From an uncultured Clostridia bacterium (GTDB lineage: Bacteria > Bacillota > Clostridia > TANB77 > CAG-508): DNA of 13,819 nucleotides. Position 1 is the first letter of the stretch. Every line of letters starts with the position of its first letter. Position numbers and translations under genes: made by a program. The notes below the pieces were generated by a model. That model had not been told where the DNA came from. It was given only the letters and a program-made list of their open reading frames with translations, and searched no databases. The DNA lies in NCBI GenBank assembly GCA_944393275.1, contig CALXZQ010000023.1, positions 1 through 13,819 on the forward strand, given 5' to 3'. This document shows, in pieces, positions 6,704-13,819 of this stretch.

Positions 6704-9403
6704 TTATTTTGCATCATACCAATTATCAGCTATACTTGTTTCAGCAATTAATGGTACTTTTAATTTTATTGCACCTTCCATTGATTCTTTTAATATTTTT
6801 TCTACTTCTTCTTTTTCTTCTATTTTTGCTTCTATAAGCAATTCATCATGTACTTGTAGAACTATCTTTGATTCTAATTTTCTATTTTTCAATTTATTAT
6901 ATGCTGTAATCATTGCTATCTTCATTATATCTGCTGCTGTTCCTTGAATTGGAGTATTCATTGCTACTCTTGCTCCAAATTGCCTTACAACATAGCTATT
7001 AGATTTCAATTCTGGTATATATCTTCTTCTATTAAAAAGTGTTTCTACATAGCCCTGTTCTTTGGCTTTTTCTACAATATTATTCATAAACTTTTGTATA
7101 CCTTTGTATTTTTCCAAATATTGTTCAATATATGTTTTTGCAAGTTTTCTTGAAACTCCTAATTGCTCTGCTAATCCAAAATCTGAAATTCCATAAACTA
7201 TTCCAAAGTTTACTGCCTTTGCTTGTGATCTTTGTTCTTTTGTTACTTCTTCTATTGGCACATTAAATACCTTTGATGCCGCTTGTTTATGAATATCTTC
7301 ATTATTTAAAAATGCTTGAATCATATTCTCATCTTCTGAAATATGTGCTAAAACTCTTAATTCTATTTGAGAATAGTCCGCATCTATAAAAACAAATCCT
7401 GATTTTGGTTTAAACACTTTTCTTAATCTTTTCCCTAACTCTATTCTGGTTGGAATATTTTGAAGATTTGGCTCTGTTGAGCTTATTCTTCCTGTTGCTG
7501 TTATCGTTTGATGGAAATATGAATGGATTCTTTTTGTTTTTTTATTAATGTATTGTATTAACCCCTCTACATAAGTAGAATTCAATTTTGCAAGTGTTCT
7601 ATATTCTAATATTTTTTCAATAATTGGATGTGCTGGTCTTAGTTTTTCTAATACATCTACATCAGTAGAATATCCACTTTTTGTTTTCTTATATACTGGT
7701 AGTTTTAACTTTTCAAATAATAACTCTCCAAGTTGTTTTGGTGAATTTATATTAAATTCTTCTCCACTTAATTCATATATTTCATTTTTTAAGTTTTCAA
7801 TTTTTTCTTTAAGTTCTTTTCCGAAAAGCTCTAGTTCTTTTTTATCTACATACATTCCATTATATTGCATTTCTGCTAATACTTCTACTAATGGCATCTC
7901 AATATTTTTAAATAGCTTTAATTCATTATCTTTTTCTAAAGATTCTAGTGTAATTACTGATAACCTATATATTATATAAGCATATATACATGCCAATGTT
8001 TCATCATATTTATCACTTTCATTTTCATTTTGCTCAAATAAATTTATTTGTTGATCTTTTTCTCTTATTCCTAATTGCTTAATGTACTGTGAAATATCTA
8101 TATTTAGATACTTACTAGCTGCATCTTCTAAACTATGTTTACTATCTGTTGGGTCAATATCATACATCGCAATTTCTGCATCATATACTAAATTGTTTAA
8201 ATTAATTCCCATTTGCTTAAATAATATATAGTTTTCAGAAGTTTTATAACCATATTTTTCTATATTTGAATCTTCGAAAAGTTCTTTTAAGTCCATTATA
8301 TTATTTTCATCTATTTTTATATAATACACTTTATTTTCATTATATATACTTATATATTCTATTGATTTGTCTATTATATTGTCGTTTTGTGAATTTTTTG
8401 TTACCAAATAATAGAACAATTTTTTATTTTGCTTTAATATATCTTTTATTAAATTTAAATTAACTTCTTCTATTTCAAATAAATTGTTTTCTGGAGTTTT
8501 TTCTTCACTATTTGTTCCTTTTAAATTAAATCTTTCGATATATCTATTAAATTTTAATTTTTTAAAGATATCAAAAGTTTTTTGCTGATTCCATTCTTTA
8601 AGTTTTAATTCTTCTATATTTACATCTAAAGGTACTTCTAAATTAATAGTTCCTAAAAATTTGGACATTACTGCTAAATCTTTATTTTTTTCTAGATTTT
8701 CTTTCACTTTTCCTTTTAATTCTGTTTCGTTTTTATCTAATTTATCATATAAATTTTCTACTGTTTGATATTTTTGGATAATACTTAAAGCAGTTTTTTC
8801 TCCTATTCCTGGAACTCCTGGAATATTATCTGAGCTATCTCCTTGTAATGCTTTTACTTCTATTAATTGTTTAGGCTCTATTCCGTAAATTTCTTCTATT
8901 TTATCTTGATTGAAGTCCTCAATTTCAGTTTTTCCCATTTTTGTTCTTGGAATCCTAATAGTTACTTTATTTGTTGCTAGTTGAAATGTATCTCTATCTC
9001 CTGATAGAATTGTTACATCTATTCCTTCTTTTTCTCCTTTTACAGATAATGTACCTAAAATATCATCCGCTTCATATCCTTCTTTTTCTATTACAGTTAT
9101 ATTCATTGAATTTAGAATTTCTTTTATAATAGGCATTTGCACTGCTAATTCATTTGGCATTCCTTTTCTATTTGCTTTATATCCATCATATGCTTTATGC
9201 CTTGCTGTTGGAGCTTTCAAATCAAATGCTACTGCCATATAATCTGGATTTAAGTCATCTATAATCTTAAACATTATAGCTAAAAATCCATATACTGCGT
9301 TTGTATATGTGCCATCATCTGTCATTAACATTTTACTGCTCATTATTCCATAGAAGGCTCTATTCATTATGCTATTTCCATCAATAATAACTAATCTTTT
9401 CAA
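6704..9403 (-). CDS. polA: DNA polymerase I
   Basis: An 899-residue family A polymerase for Okazaki-fragment maturation and gap-filling repair. Domain 1 (about 1-290) is an intact 5' nuclease: Asp8, Asp61, EADD (111-114), SGDRD (134-138) and GDSSDN (188-193), then the helix-hairpin-helix segment PGVPGIGEKTA (195-205). Domain 2 (about 310-490) matches the 3'-5' exonuclease region, but the DxE of motif I and the YxxxD of motif III are absent, so proofreading is very probably lost, as in Bacillus and Taq enzymes. Domain 3 (about 500-899) is a complete polymerase: motif A DADYSQIELR with catalytic Asp676, the O-helix with Lys729, Phe733 and Tyr737, and motif C QVHDE with Asp853. Phe733 is the residue that discriminates against dideoxynucleotides. 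The start is TTG, 6-7 nt after AGAGGT. Length is normal for the family. Confidence 0.97.
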   Translation of the reverse strand: MKRLVIIDGNSIMNRAFYGIMSSKMLMTDDGTYTNAVYGFLAIMFKIIDDLNPDYMAVAFDLKAPTARHKAYDGYKANRKGMPNELAVQMPIIKEILNSMNITVIEKEGYEADDILGTLSVKGEKEGIDVTILSGDRDTFQLATNKVTIRIPRTKMGKTEIEDFNQDKIEEIYGIEPKQLIEVKALQGDSSDNIPGVPGIGEKTALSIIQKYQTVENLYDKLDKNETELKGKVKENLEKNKDLAVMSKFLGTINLEVPLDVNIEELKLKEWNQQKTFDIFKKLKFNRYIERFNLKGTNSEEKTPENNLFEIEEVNLNLIKDILKQNKKLFYYLVTKNSQNDNIIDKSIEYISIYNENKVYYIKIDENNIMDLKELFEDSNIEKYGYKTSENYILFKQMGINLNNLVYDAEIAMYDIDPTDSKHSLEDAASKYLNIDISQYIKQLGIREKDQQINLFEQNENESDKYDETLACIYAYIIYRLSVITLESLEKDNELKLFKNIEMPLVEVLAEMQYNGMYVDKKELELFGKELKEKIENLKNEIYELSGEEFNINSPKQLGELLFEKLKLPVYKKTKSGYSTDVDVLEKLRPAHPIIEKILEYRTLAKLNSTYVEGLIQYINKKTKRIHSYFHQTITATGRISSTEPNLQNIPTRIELGKRLRKVFKPKSGFVFIDADYSQIELRVLAHISEDENMIQAFLNNEDIHKQAASKVFNVPIEEVTKEQRSQAKAVNFGIVYGISDFGLAEQLGVSRKLAKTYIEQYLEKYKGIQKFMNNIVEKAKEQGYVETLFNRRRYIPELKSNSYVVRQFGARVAMNTPIQGTAADIMKIAMITAYNKLKNRKLESKIVLQVHDELLIEAKIEEKEEVEKILKESMEGAIKLKVPLIAETSIADNWYDAK

Positions 9404-9409
9404 TTTTTT

Positions 9410-9415
9410 ACCTCT
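9410..9415 (-). promoter_or_regulatory. Ribosome binding site for the TTG start of polA
   Basis: AGAGGT on the minus strand, 6 nt before TTG at 9403. The residues right after the TTG (KRLVIIDGN) match the usual polA N-terminus, and the next ATG (codon 13) would delete the catalytic Asp8, so TTG must be the start. Confidence 0.75.
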
Positions 9416-9421
9416 TTTACT

Positions 9422-10315
9422 TTATTCTTTCTCATTACCTTGAAAATTAAGTTTTTGAAGGTCTCTTAATTCTTGTTCATATAGAAGTAACCAATCTTCT
9501 AGTTTGTCGACCTTATCTGGTTCTTTCTCTGATAAAATATGTCTTGTGGTTTGATATTTCATACCAAAATCTATAATAGCTTGTCTTCTGCCTGATACTC
9601 TTCCATATTCTATTGCTGTTAATGGGTCTTCAAATTGTTTTCCTTCTGTTGTATATATTCTTCTTGGTCTTTCCTTATCTCTAACAAATACATGAATGTC
9701 ATCTACCATTCCTGCTTCAATAAATGCTTTTACAGTTTTAGGTACTCCTTCGTATGATCCATCATGAGCAGATTTTTCAACCCATCTAGGTTGAGTATTA
9801 TTTATATGAGCCAAAGCATATCTAGTAAATGTAGAGCCATAACTTTCTAATTTTGGAACCGCCATTATATACATTTTTATTTTATATCCTGCTTCTCTAA
9901 AATCTTTTGCAAAATCTAGAAATCCCTGAGTATTTCTTAGTGCACCTTCATATATTACATTTAGTCCTTGTCTTATTACTTCTTTAAGAACTTCATTTTT
10001 TACTCTTTCTGTATCTGGATGTAATATTCTATGTGCTACTTCTGAATAATTATTGTTTACATCTTCATAATTAGGGTGTAATGCTCTTAATTCATCAAAG
10101 TCTACTATTACTACATTGTTATGTAATTCTTCTTTTGCCAATGGAATGACTCTTGATTTTCCCGAACCAGATTGTCCACCAACAATAATTAATGTCTTTT
10201 CTTTATCTGGTTTTTTCCCAGAAGTAATCGTCAATAATGCTTCTTTTTTATAATCTTCAAATCTTTGTCCTGATACACTATATATTTTAGATAGCTCTTC
10301 TATATTGTATGACAT
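9422..10315 (-). CDS. Zeta toxin family kinase (UDP-N-acetylglucosamine kinase type)
   Basis: A 297-residue P-loop kinase. Characterised zeta and PezT toxins phosphorylate the 3'-OH of UDP-GlcNAc, blocking peptidoglycan synthesis. Visible motifs are Walker A GGQSGSGKS (46-54), VDFDELRALHPNY (71-83) whose Asp72/Asp74 cover the proposed catalytic aspartate, YEGALR (122-127), and KMYIMAVPKLESY (147-159) followed by Arg165, a block very close to the same region of plasmid pSM19035 zeta. All key residues seem intact, so it should be active. A C-terminal extension (about 235-297) is charged and helical. The ATG at 10315 is chosen because AGGTGG (10321-10326) sits 5 nt upstream; a GTG at 10324 lies inside that site and would add three residues. 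It is 18 nt upstream of polA, an unusual position for a toxin. A housekeeping sugar-nucleotide kinase cannot be excluded. Confidence 0.85.
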   Translation of the reverse strand: MSYNIEELSKIYSVSGQRFEDYKKEALLTITSGKKPDKEKTLIIVGGQSGSGKSRVIPLAKEELHNNVVIVDFDELRALHPNYEDVNNNYSEVAHRILHPDTERVKNEVLKEVIRQGLNVIYEGALRNTQGFLDFAKDFREAGYKIKMYIMAVPKLESYGSTFTRYALAHINNTQPRWVEKSAHDGSYEGVPKTVKAFIEAGMVDDIHVFVRDKERPRRIYTTEGKQFEDPLTAIEYGRVSGRRQAIIDFGMKYQTTRHILSEKEPDKVDKLEDWLLLYEQELRDLQKLNFQGNEKE

Positions 10316-10320
10316 ATTTA

Positions 10321-10326
10321 CCACCT
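10321..10326 (-). promoter_or_regulatory. Ribosome binding site deciding the zeta kinase start
   Basis: AGGTGG on the minus strand, 5 nt before the ATG at 10315. It overlaps the upstream gene's TAG stop and contains the alternative GTG start, which therefore cannot use it. Confidence 0.75.
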
Positions 10327-10528
10327 ATTTCTTTTCTAAATATTTTTTTATCACTTCATTATCATTACTATATATTTTTTCTCTGTCTTCTAATAACTTC
10401 ATTATCTCTTTTTGGATTTCCTTATCCTTCGTTTCTCTGTATTGATCTAGTTTTCTTCTCATTTCTTGGGCAAGTTTTTCAATTGCAAATTCTATTTCAA
10501 ATTCTTTGCTTATATCTTCAATATTCAT
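10325..10528 (-). CDS. Small charged helical protein, putative antitoxin of the adjacent zeta kinase
   Basis: I do not recognise this 67-residue protein by sequence. It is highly charged (Glu, Lys, Asp and Arg make up about half), has no cysteine, tryptophan or membrane segment, and should be almost wholly alpha-helical: about 5-31, about 33-49, then a C-terminal segment after an SNDN turn (54-57) ending in VIKKYLEKK. The ATG at 10528 is preferred to the GTG at 10537 because the AAGGG ribosome site directly abuts the GTG but is about 10 nt from the ATG. Its stop TAG overlaps the AGGTGG ribosome site of the zeta gene, so the two should be translationally coupled. A small gene ahead of a zeta-family gene is the classic antitoxin-toxin order. 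The antitoxin role is inferred from position and shape only, since no Epsilon or PezA resemblance is visible by eye. Confidence 0.62.
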   Translation of the reverse strand: MNIEDISKEFEIEFAIEKLAQEMRRKLDQYRETKDKEIQKEIMKLLEDREKIYSNDNEVIKKYLEKK

Positions 10529-10543
10529 TATATTCACACCCTT

Positions 10544-11680
10544 TTACATCAAATATTTTTTTATGATTTCATAAAAAATTTGGGTTCCTATTAAAATTGG
10601 ATTTATCCCACAAGTAAAGTTTTCACTATGTTGAGGATAATACTCTTCGTTTCCACATCCTACAAGTATCATTGCTCCTGGTACCTTTTCTAAGAAATAT
10701 GAAAAATCTTCTGAGCACATTGTTTTATATTCTGTGTCTATGCTATCTGTAATTTTTAATGCTATTTCTTTTATTTCTTTTGCTATTTCTTTGGAATTGA
10801 TCGTTGCAGGATAACTTCCTACAAATTCAAAGTCTGCTCTTCCTCCAATCTTTTTAGCAATGCTTTCTGTGTTATTCTTTAGTTCTTCTTTTATTCTTGC
10901 TCTTATGTTATTATTAAAAGTTCTACATATTCCTTTTAAATGCGCTTCATCAGGTATTACATTATTATTATTTTTTCCGGTCGTTATCTCTGTTATCCCT
11001 GTAACTATTTTTTCTTCTGGGTTAGTAACATCTATTCTTGACATTTCTTTAATCATTTTTCCAACTAGATTTGCAATATATATTGTATCAACACATTTTT
11101 CTGGTAATGCTGCATGTCCACCTTTCCCATGTATCGTTATTTTAAATGGATCTGTTGATGCCATCACAGGACCTTCATTAATGCCTATTGTTCCTTCTTT
11201 TAATTCGCTCCAAACATGAATTGCAAATGCTTTATCTACTTTAGGATTTTCTAATACACCTTTTTGTATCATTTGTCTTGCTCCACCACTACCTTCTTCA
11301 TCAGGTTGGAATAGAAGTTTTACAGTTCCTTTTATTTTTTCTTTATTATCTATAAGTAATTTAGCAAGTGATAACAAAATTGTCATATGTGCATCATGAC
11401 CACAACTATGTTTTACTTTTCCTGCATCATCTAATATTACTGCATCCATATCACTTCTAAAAAGTATACATTCTCCTTCTTCCTTGCCTTTTAAAGTAGC
11501 CATTAATCCTGTTGCAAAGATATTATCTTGAATATCAGTATATCCAATTTCTTTTAAACGTTCTTTTATATATGTAGATGTTTTTATTTCTTTTAATCCT
11601 GGTTCTGGATTATTCCATAAATATTCTTTATCTTTTTGCATTTGTCCTTTTAATCCTAGAACTTCTTGTTCAATATTCAT
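10544..11680 (-). CDS. M20D-family amidohydrolase, probable N-acyl-diaminopimelate deacylase
   Basis: A 378-residue metallo-amidohydrolase of the M20D group (hippurate hydrolase, IAA-amino acid hydrolase, Bacillus YkuR). Expected metal ligands are Cys93 and His95 in HSCGHDAHM (91-99), Glu128/Glu129 in FQPDEEGSGGA (124-134; the family usually has Ala where Asp127 sits), His155 in AIHVW and His351 in PQHSENF. The lid or dimerisation domain (about 175-290) carries HGKGGHAALP (184-193). With dapD and an aminotransferase upstream, the likely role is release of LL-diaminopimelate from its N-acyl form, as YkuR does for N-acetyl-DAP. Sequence alone cannot exclude a broader aminoacylase. The ATG follows an AAAGGAAA ribosome site by about 8 nt, and the stop lies 15 nt before the next start. 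No signal peptide, so cytoplasmic. Confidence 0.82.
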   Translation of the reverse strand: MNIEQEVLGLKGQMQKDKEYLWNNPEPGLKEIKTSTYIKERLKEIGYTDIQDNIFATGLMATLKGKEEGECILFRSDMDAVILDDAGKVKHSCGHDAHMTILLSLAKLLIDNKEKIKGTVKLLFQPDEEGSGGARQMIQKGVLENPKVDKAFAIHVWSELKEGTIGINEGPVMASTDPFKITIHGKGGHAALPEKCVDTIYIANLVGKMIKEMSRIDVTNPEEKIVTGITEITTGKNNNNVIPDEAHLKGICRTFNNNIRARIKEELKNNTESIAKKIGGRADFEFVGSYPATINSKEIAKEIKEIALKITDSIDTEYKTMCSEDFSYFLEKVPGAMILVGCGNEEYYPQHSENFTCGINPILIGTQIFYEIIKKYLM

Positions 11681-11788
11681 GTTTTATTTCCTTTCTTTTT
11701 ATTCATCTATTCGTTACTGTCCCTAATTCATTAATTCTGAGTTATTTATTAATAATTTATAATATCAATTCTTTTGTAGTTAATAAAA
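11681..11788 (-). promoter_or_regulatory. 108-nt gap with a weak candidate promoter
   Basis: This is the longest intergenic gap in the window, between the dapL-like and M20 genes. On the minus strand TTAACT (11783-11778), a 16-nt spacer and TATAAA (11761-11756) resemble a sigma-A promoter. A better -35, TTGATA (11768-11763), has no good -10 at 16-18 nt. It also holds a 10-bp palindrome, ttattaataa (11746-11755). In such AT-rich DNA these matches may be chance. No hairpin with a T-run and no riboswitch-like structure was seen. Confidence 0.22.
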
Positions 11789-12994
11789 TTATTTAAAGTT
11801 TAGGTTTACTATTCTATATACGGCTTCTTTTGTATCTTCTTTGCTTGAAAATGCTGTTAATCTAAAATATCCTTCTCCACATTTTCCGAATCCTACTCCT
11901 GGTGTTCCTAAAACTGCTGCCTCATTTAATAATTTATCAAAAAAATCCCAAGATTTCATATTATTTGGTGTTTTAAGCCATAAATATGGTGAATGTTCTC
12001 CTCCATATATTGTAAATCCTATTTTTTCTAGTTCTTGTTTCATATATTTAGCATTTTCTTTATAATATTTTATATTCTCATATATTTCTTTTTGTCCTTT
12101 TTCTGTATAAATTGCTTCTGCAGCTTTTTGTGTTATATACGCTGCAGCTCCAAATTTGGTGCTCTGCCTTCTAAACCATAATTTGTTTAATTGTATTTTA
12201 TTTTTGTCTTTGGTATAAACATTTAGTTCGTTTGGTATTACTACAAAGGAACATCTAACTCCTGTAAAACCTGCCAATTTTGAATAGCTTCTAAATTCTA
12301 TTGCTACCTCTTTGGCATGATCTATTTCATATATACTATGAGGTATTTTATCTCCTGTTATAAATGCTTCATATACCGAGTCATATAATATAACTGAGTT
12401 ATTCTCTCTTGCATATTCTACCCATTTGGTTAACTCTTCTTTATTTAATACTGTACCTGTTGGATTATTTGGTGAGCATAAATATATAATATCCATATGT
12501 TCATGTGGTATTTCAGGAATAAATCCATTTTCTGCATTTGTTTCCAAATATTTTATATTATCTCTTCCTAACATAATATTTGTATCTCTATATGCTGGAT
12601 AAACTGGATCCATTAGTGCAACTATACTATCTTTTGAAAAAAGTTCTGCGATTCCTGACAAGTCTCCTTTTGACCCTGCAGCTACAAATACTTCACTTTT
12701 ATCTATTGAGACTCCTCTTTTTTCATACTCATATTTAATAATTTTTTCTATTAAGAAATCATATCCTTGTACTAATCCATATCCTTGGAAAGTTTCTTTC
12801 TTCGCCATTTCTTCTGTTGCTTTATGCATTGCATCTATTACAGAAGGCACTAACGGAAGTGTAACATCTCCCACTCCTAGACTTATTACTTTTTTCTTTG
12901 GATTTTTAGACAAGAATTCATTTTTCTTTTCCAATATTGTAGAAAACAAGTAATCATTTTTTAGTTTTAAAAATGCTTCATTTACATTTGCCAT
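11789..12994 (-). CDS. dapL: LL-diaminopimelate aminotransferase family (DapL), PLP-dependent
   Basis: A 401-residue fold-type I aminotransferase. It resembles the DapL family of plants, Chlamydia and clostridia, which converts tetrahydrodipicolinate directly to LL-diaminopimelate with glutamate. Visible features are an N-terminal segment with LGVGDVTLP (39-47), AGSKGD (106-111, where Lys109 matches the DapL phosphate-binding lysine), DPVYPAYRDT (129-138), SPNNPTG (174-180), Asp205 and Tyr208 in YDSVYEAF, the PLP Schiff-base Lys239 in FRSYSKLAGFTG, YGGEHSPYLWL (330-340) and the carboxylate-binding Arg378. All the key PLP residues are intact. The ATG is 7 nt after an AGGTG ribosome site. Lying between an acyltransferase and a deacylase gene, it may instead act on the N-acyl-keto intermediate; see the findings. 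Family assignment is firm, exact substrate is not. Confidence 0.88.
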   Translation of the reverse strand: MANVNEAFLKLKNDYLFSTILEKKNEFLSKNPKKKVISLGVGDVTLPLVPSVIDAMHKATEEMAKKETFQGYGLVQGYDFLIEKIIKYEYEKRGVSIDKSEVFVAAGSKGDLSGIAELFSKDSIVALMDPVYPAYRDTNIMLGRDNIKYLETNAENGFIPEIPHEHMDIIYLCSPNNPTGTVLNKEELTKWVEYARENNSVILYDSVYEAFITGDKIPHSIYEIDHAKEVAIEFRSYSKLAGFTGVRCSFVVIPNELNVYTKDKNKIQLNKLWFRRQSTKFGAAAYITQKAAEAIYTEKGQKEIYENIKYYKENAKYMKQELEKIGFTIYGGEHSPYLWLKTPNNMKSWDFFDKLLNEAAVLGTPGVGFGKCGEGYFRLTAFSSKEDTKEAVYRIVNLNFK

Positions 12995-13018
12995 TATACT
13001 TCACCTCTAAAATTAAAA

Positions 13019-13810
13019 TTATGGACGTAGTAAATCTTCTAACACTACTTTGCTTCCATATTTTATTATTATAGGTACTGATTTTGAAAGTTCTATTCCT
13101 TCAAAATTAGATTTCAAGTTTCTTGTTCCTGGTATTACTACAGCTTCTTCTGGAACTACTATTTGTCCCTTATCATTTGGTGTTATAATAACTCCATTCA
13201 CATTATCATATATTGGTGTGCTTCCAGTAATTGTAACACCTGCTCCTATAACTGCACCTTTTTTTACAATAGTACCTTCTGTTACTTGTGATCCTGCTCC
13301 TATAAATACATTGTCTTCTATAATTACAGGATATGCTCCAACTGGTTCTAATACTCCTCCGACTATAACTCCTGCTCCTATGTGAACATTTTTACCTATT
13401 TGTGCGCATGATCCTACTGTTACTGAAGAGTCTACCATAGAGCCCTCATCTATATATGCTCCAATATTTGCATAACAAGGAGGCATAAAAGTAACTCCTT
13501 TCCCTATATATACGCCATCTCTTACAGATACAGTTGGAGATACTTTTCTTGCACCTTCCTCTAGTTTAATTTTTCTTTCTCCCATTGTATCCTTATCTAT
13601 TGTTCCATCTTCAAATTGAATTACTTTACCAAATTTAAACCCTAATAGAATAAATTGTTTTACCCATTTATTTACTACCCATTCTCCATTTTCTTTAGCT
13701 GCTACTCTTATTTTTCCAGAATTTAGATCCTTTTTAAATTCATCCCATACAGGCAAGAATTCTTCTCTTGTAAGATTTTCATTGCTACACATTGAAATAT
13801 ACTTTTCCAT
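13019..13810 (-). CDS. dapD: 2,3,4,5-tetrahydropyridine-2,6-dicarboxylate N-acyltransferase (DapD type)
   Basis: Cytoplasmic enzyme that acylates tetrahydrodipicolinate, classically with succinyl-CoA, in diaminopimelate and lysine synthesis. The 263 residues have an alpha-helical N-terminal domain (about 1-85, with the WVKQFILLGFK stretch typical of DapD) and a left-handed beta-helix of hexapeptide repeats (about 90-200). Diagnostic motifs are NIGAYIDEGSMVD (115-127), VGSCAQIGKNVHIGAG (132-147) and GGVLEP (151-156), with Asp127 and Glu178 in the conserved active-site positions. The C-terminus (VVIPGT, 224-229, to the final LLRP) follows the DapD pattern, not that of the shorter Bacillus DapH, so I favour DapD. 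Whether the donor is succinyl- or acetyl-CoA cannot be read from the sequence. The start ATG lies 9 nt from the window edge with no visible ribosome site, so a start further upstream is possible. It is the first of three DAP genes; 24 nt separate it from the aminotransferase gene. Confidence 0.9.
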   Translation of the reverse strand: MEKYISMCSNENLTREEFLPVWDEFKKDLNSGKIRVAAKENGEWVVNKWVKQFILLGFKFGKVIQFEDGTIDKDTMGERKIKLEEGARKVSPTVSVRDGVYIGKGVTFMPPCYANIGAYIDEGSMVDSSVTVGSCAQIGKNVHIGAGVIVGGVLEPVGAYPVIIEDNVFIGAGSQVTEGTIVKKGAVIGAGVTITGSTPIYDNVNGVIITPNDKGQIVVPEEAVVIPGTRNLKSNFEGIELSKSVPIIIKYGSKVVLEDLLRP

Positions 13811-13819
13811 ATTATTTCT

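Noticed and set aside
10322..10324. GTG as the start of the zeta kinase
   Set aside because: It lies inside the AGGTGG ribosome site, so the ATG at 10315 is the better start.
10535..10537. GTG as the start of the small upstream protein
   Set aside because: The AAGGG ribosome site abuts it with no spacing; the ATG at 10528 has proper spacing.
11681..11788. Lysine riboswitch or other leader structure in the longest gap
   Set aside because: At 108 nt it is too short for a lysine riboswitch and shows no recognisable conserved core; any leader for the DAP genes would lie beyond the right edge of the window.
13050..13385. A 111-codon plus-strand frame opposite dapD
   Set aside because: Its Pro/Thr-rich translation mirrors the Gly/Val/Ile-rich hexapeptide repeats of DapD; it is a shadow of the repeat codons, not a gene.
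1..13819. CRISPR array, insertion sequence, prophage or attachment sites
   Set aside because: No spaced direct repeats, transposase, integrase, terminal inverted repeats or tRNA were found; the genes are tightly packed on one strand with uniform composition.

Overview
The window is a compact, AT-rich stretch (G+C by eye about 30%) in which every convincing gene lies on the minus strand, so it reads from right to left. Strong AGGAGG-like ribosome binding sites, gaps of mostly 9-24 nt, TTG starts, a DNA polymerase I without proofreading residues and a YdcF-type membrane protein point to a low-G+C Gram-positive bacterium (Bacillota, most likely a Clostridia relative). TGG encodes tryptophan and the standard bacterial code fits throughout. 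I cannot name a species.

Layout in transcription order. (1) 13810-10544: a diaminopimelate/lysine block of three genes: dapD (tetrahydrodipicolinate N-acyltransferase), a DapL-family aminotransferase and an M20D amidohydrolase of the N-acyl-diaminopimelate deacylase type. Their order matches the acylation, transamination and deacylation steps of the acyl-DAP route, although DapL enzymes normally bypass that route. (2) 10528-9422: a 67-residue charged helical protein followed 9 nt later by a zeta-toxin-family kinase, a probable toxin-antitoxin pair of the UDP-GlcNAc-kinase type. (3) 9403-6120: polA and a membrane-anchored lytic transglycosylase, both starting at TTG. (4) 6058-4070: galE, preceded by a good candidate sigma-A promoter, and a polytopic YdcF/DUF218 protein with a perfect 15-bp inverted repeat in its 5' coding region. 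(5) 4050-19: the two halves of a heterodimeric type IV ABC exporter, with the degenerate and consensus ATP sites divided between the subunits as the family predicts.

Most of the window concerns the cell envelope: the DAP branch supplies the peptidoglycan cross-linking amino acid, zeta kinases attack the peptidoglycan precursor UDP-GlcNAc, the transglycosylase cuts glycan strands, GalE makes UDP-galactose for surface glycans, YdcF-like proteins are linked to envelope biogenesis, and the ABC pair exports drugs or lipids. Only polA is clearly outside the theme. I found no tRNA, rRNA, CRISPR array, insertion sequence, riboswitch or convincing intrinsic terminator. No gene-free stretch exceeds 300 nt; the longest is the 108-nt gap 11681-11788. 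Best candidates for something new are the small putative antitoxin with its zeta kinase and the hybrid DapD/DapL/M20D gene set.
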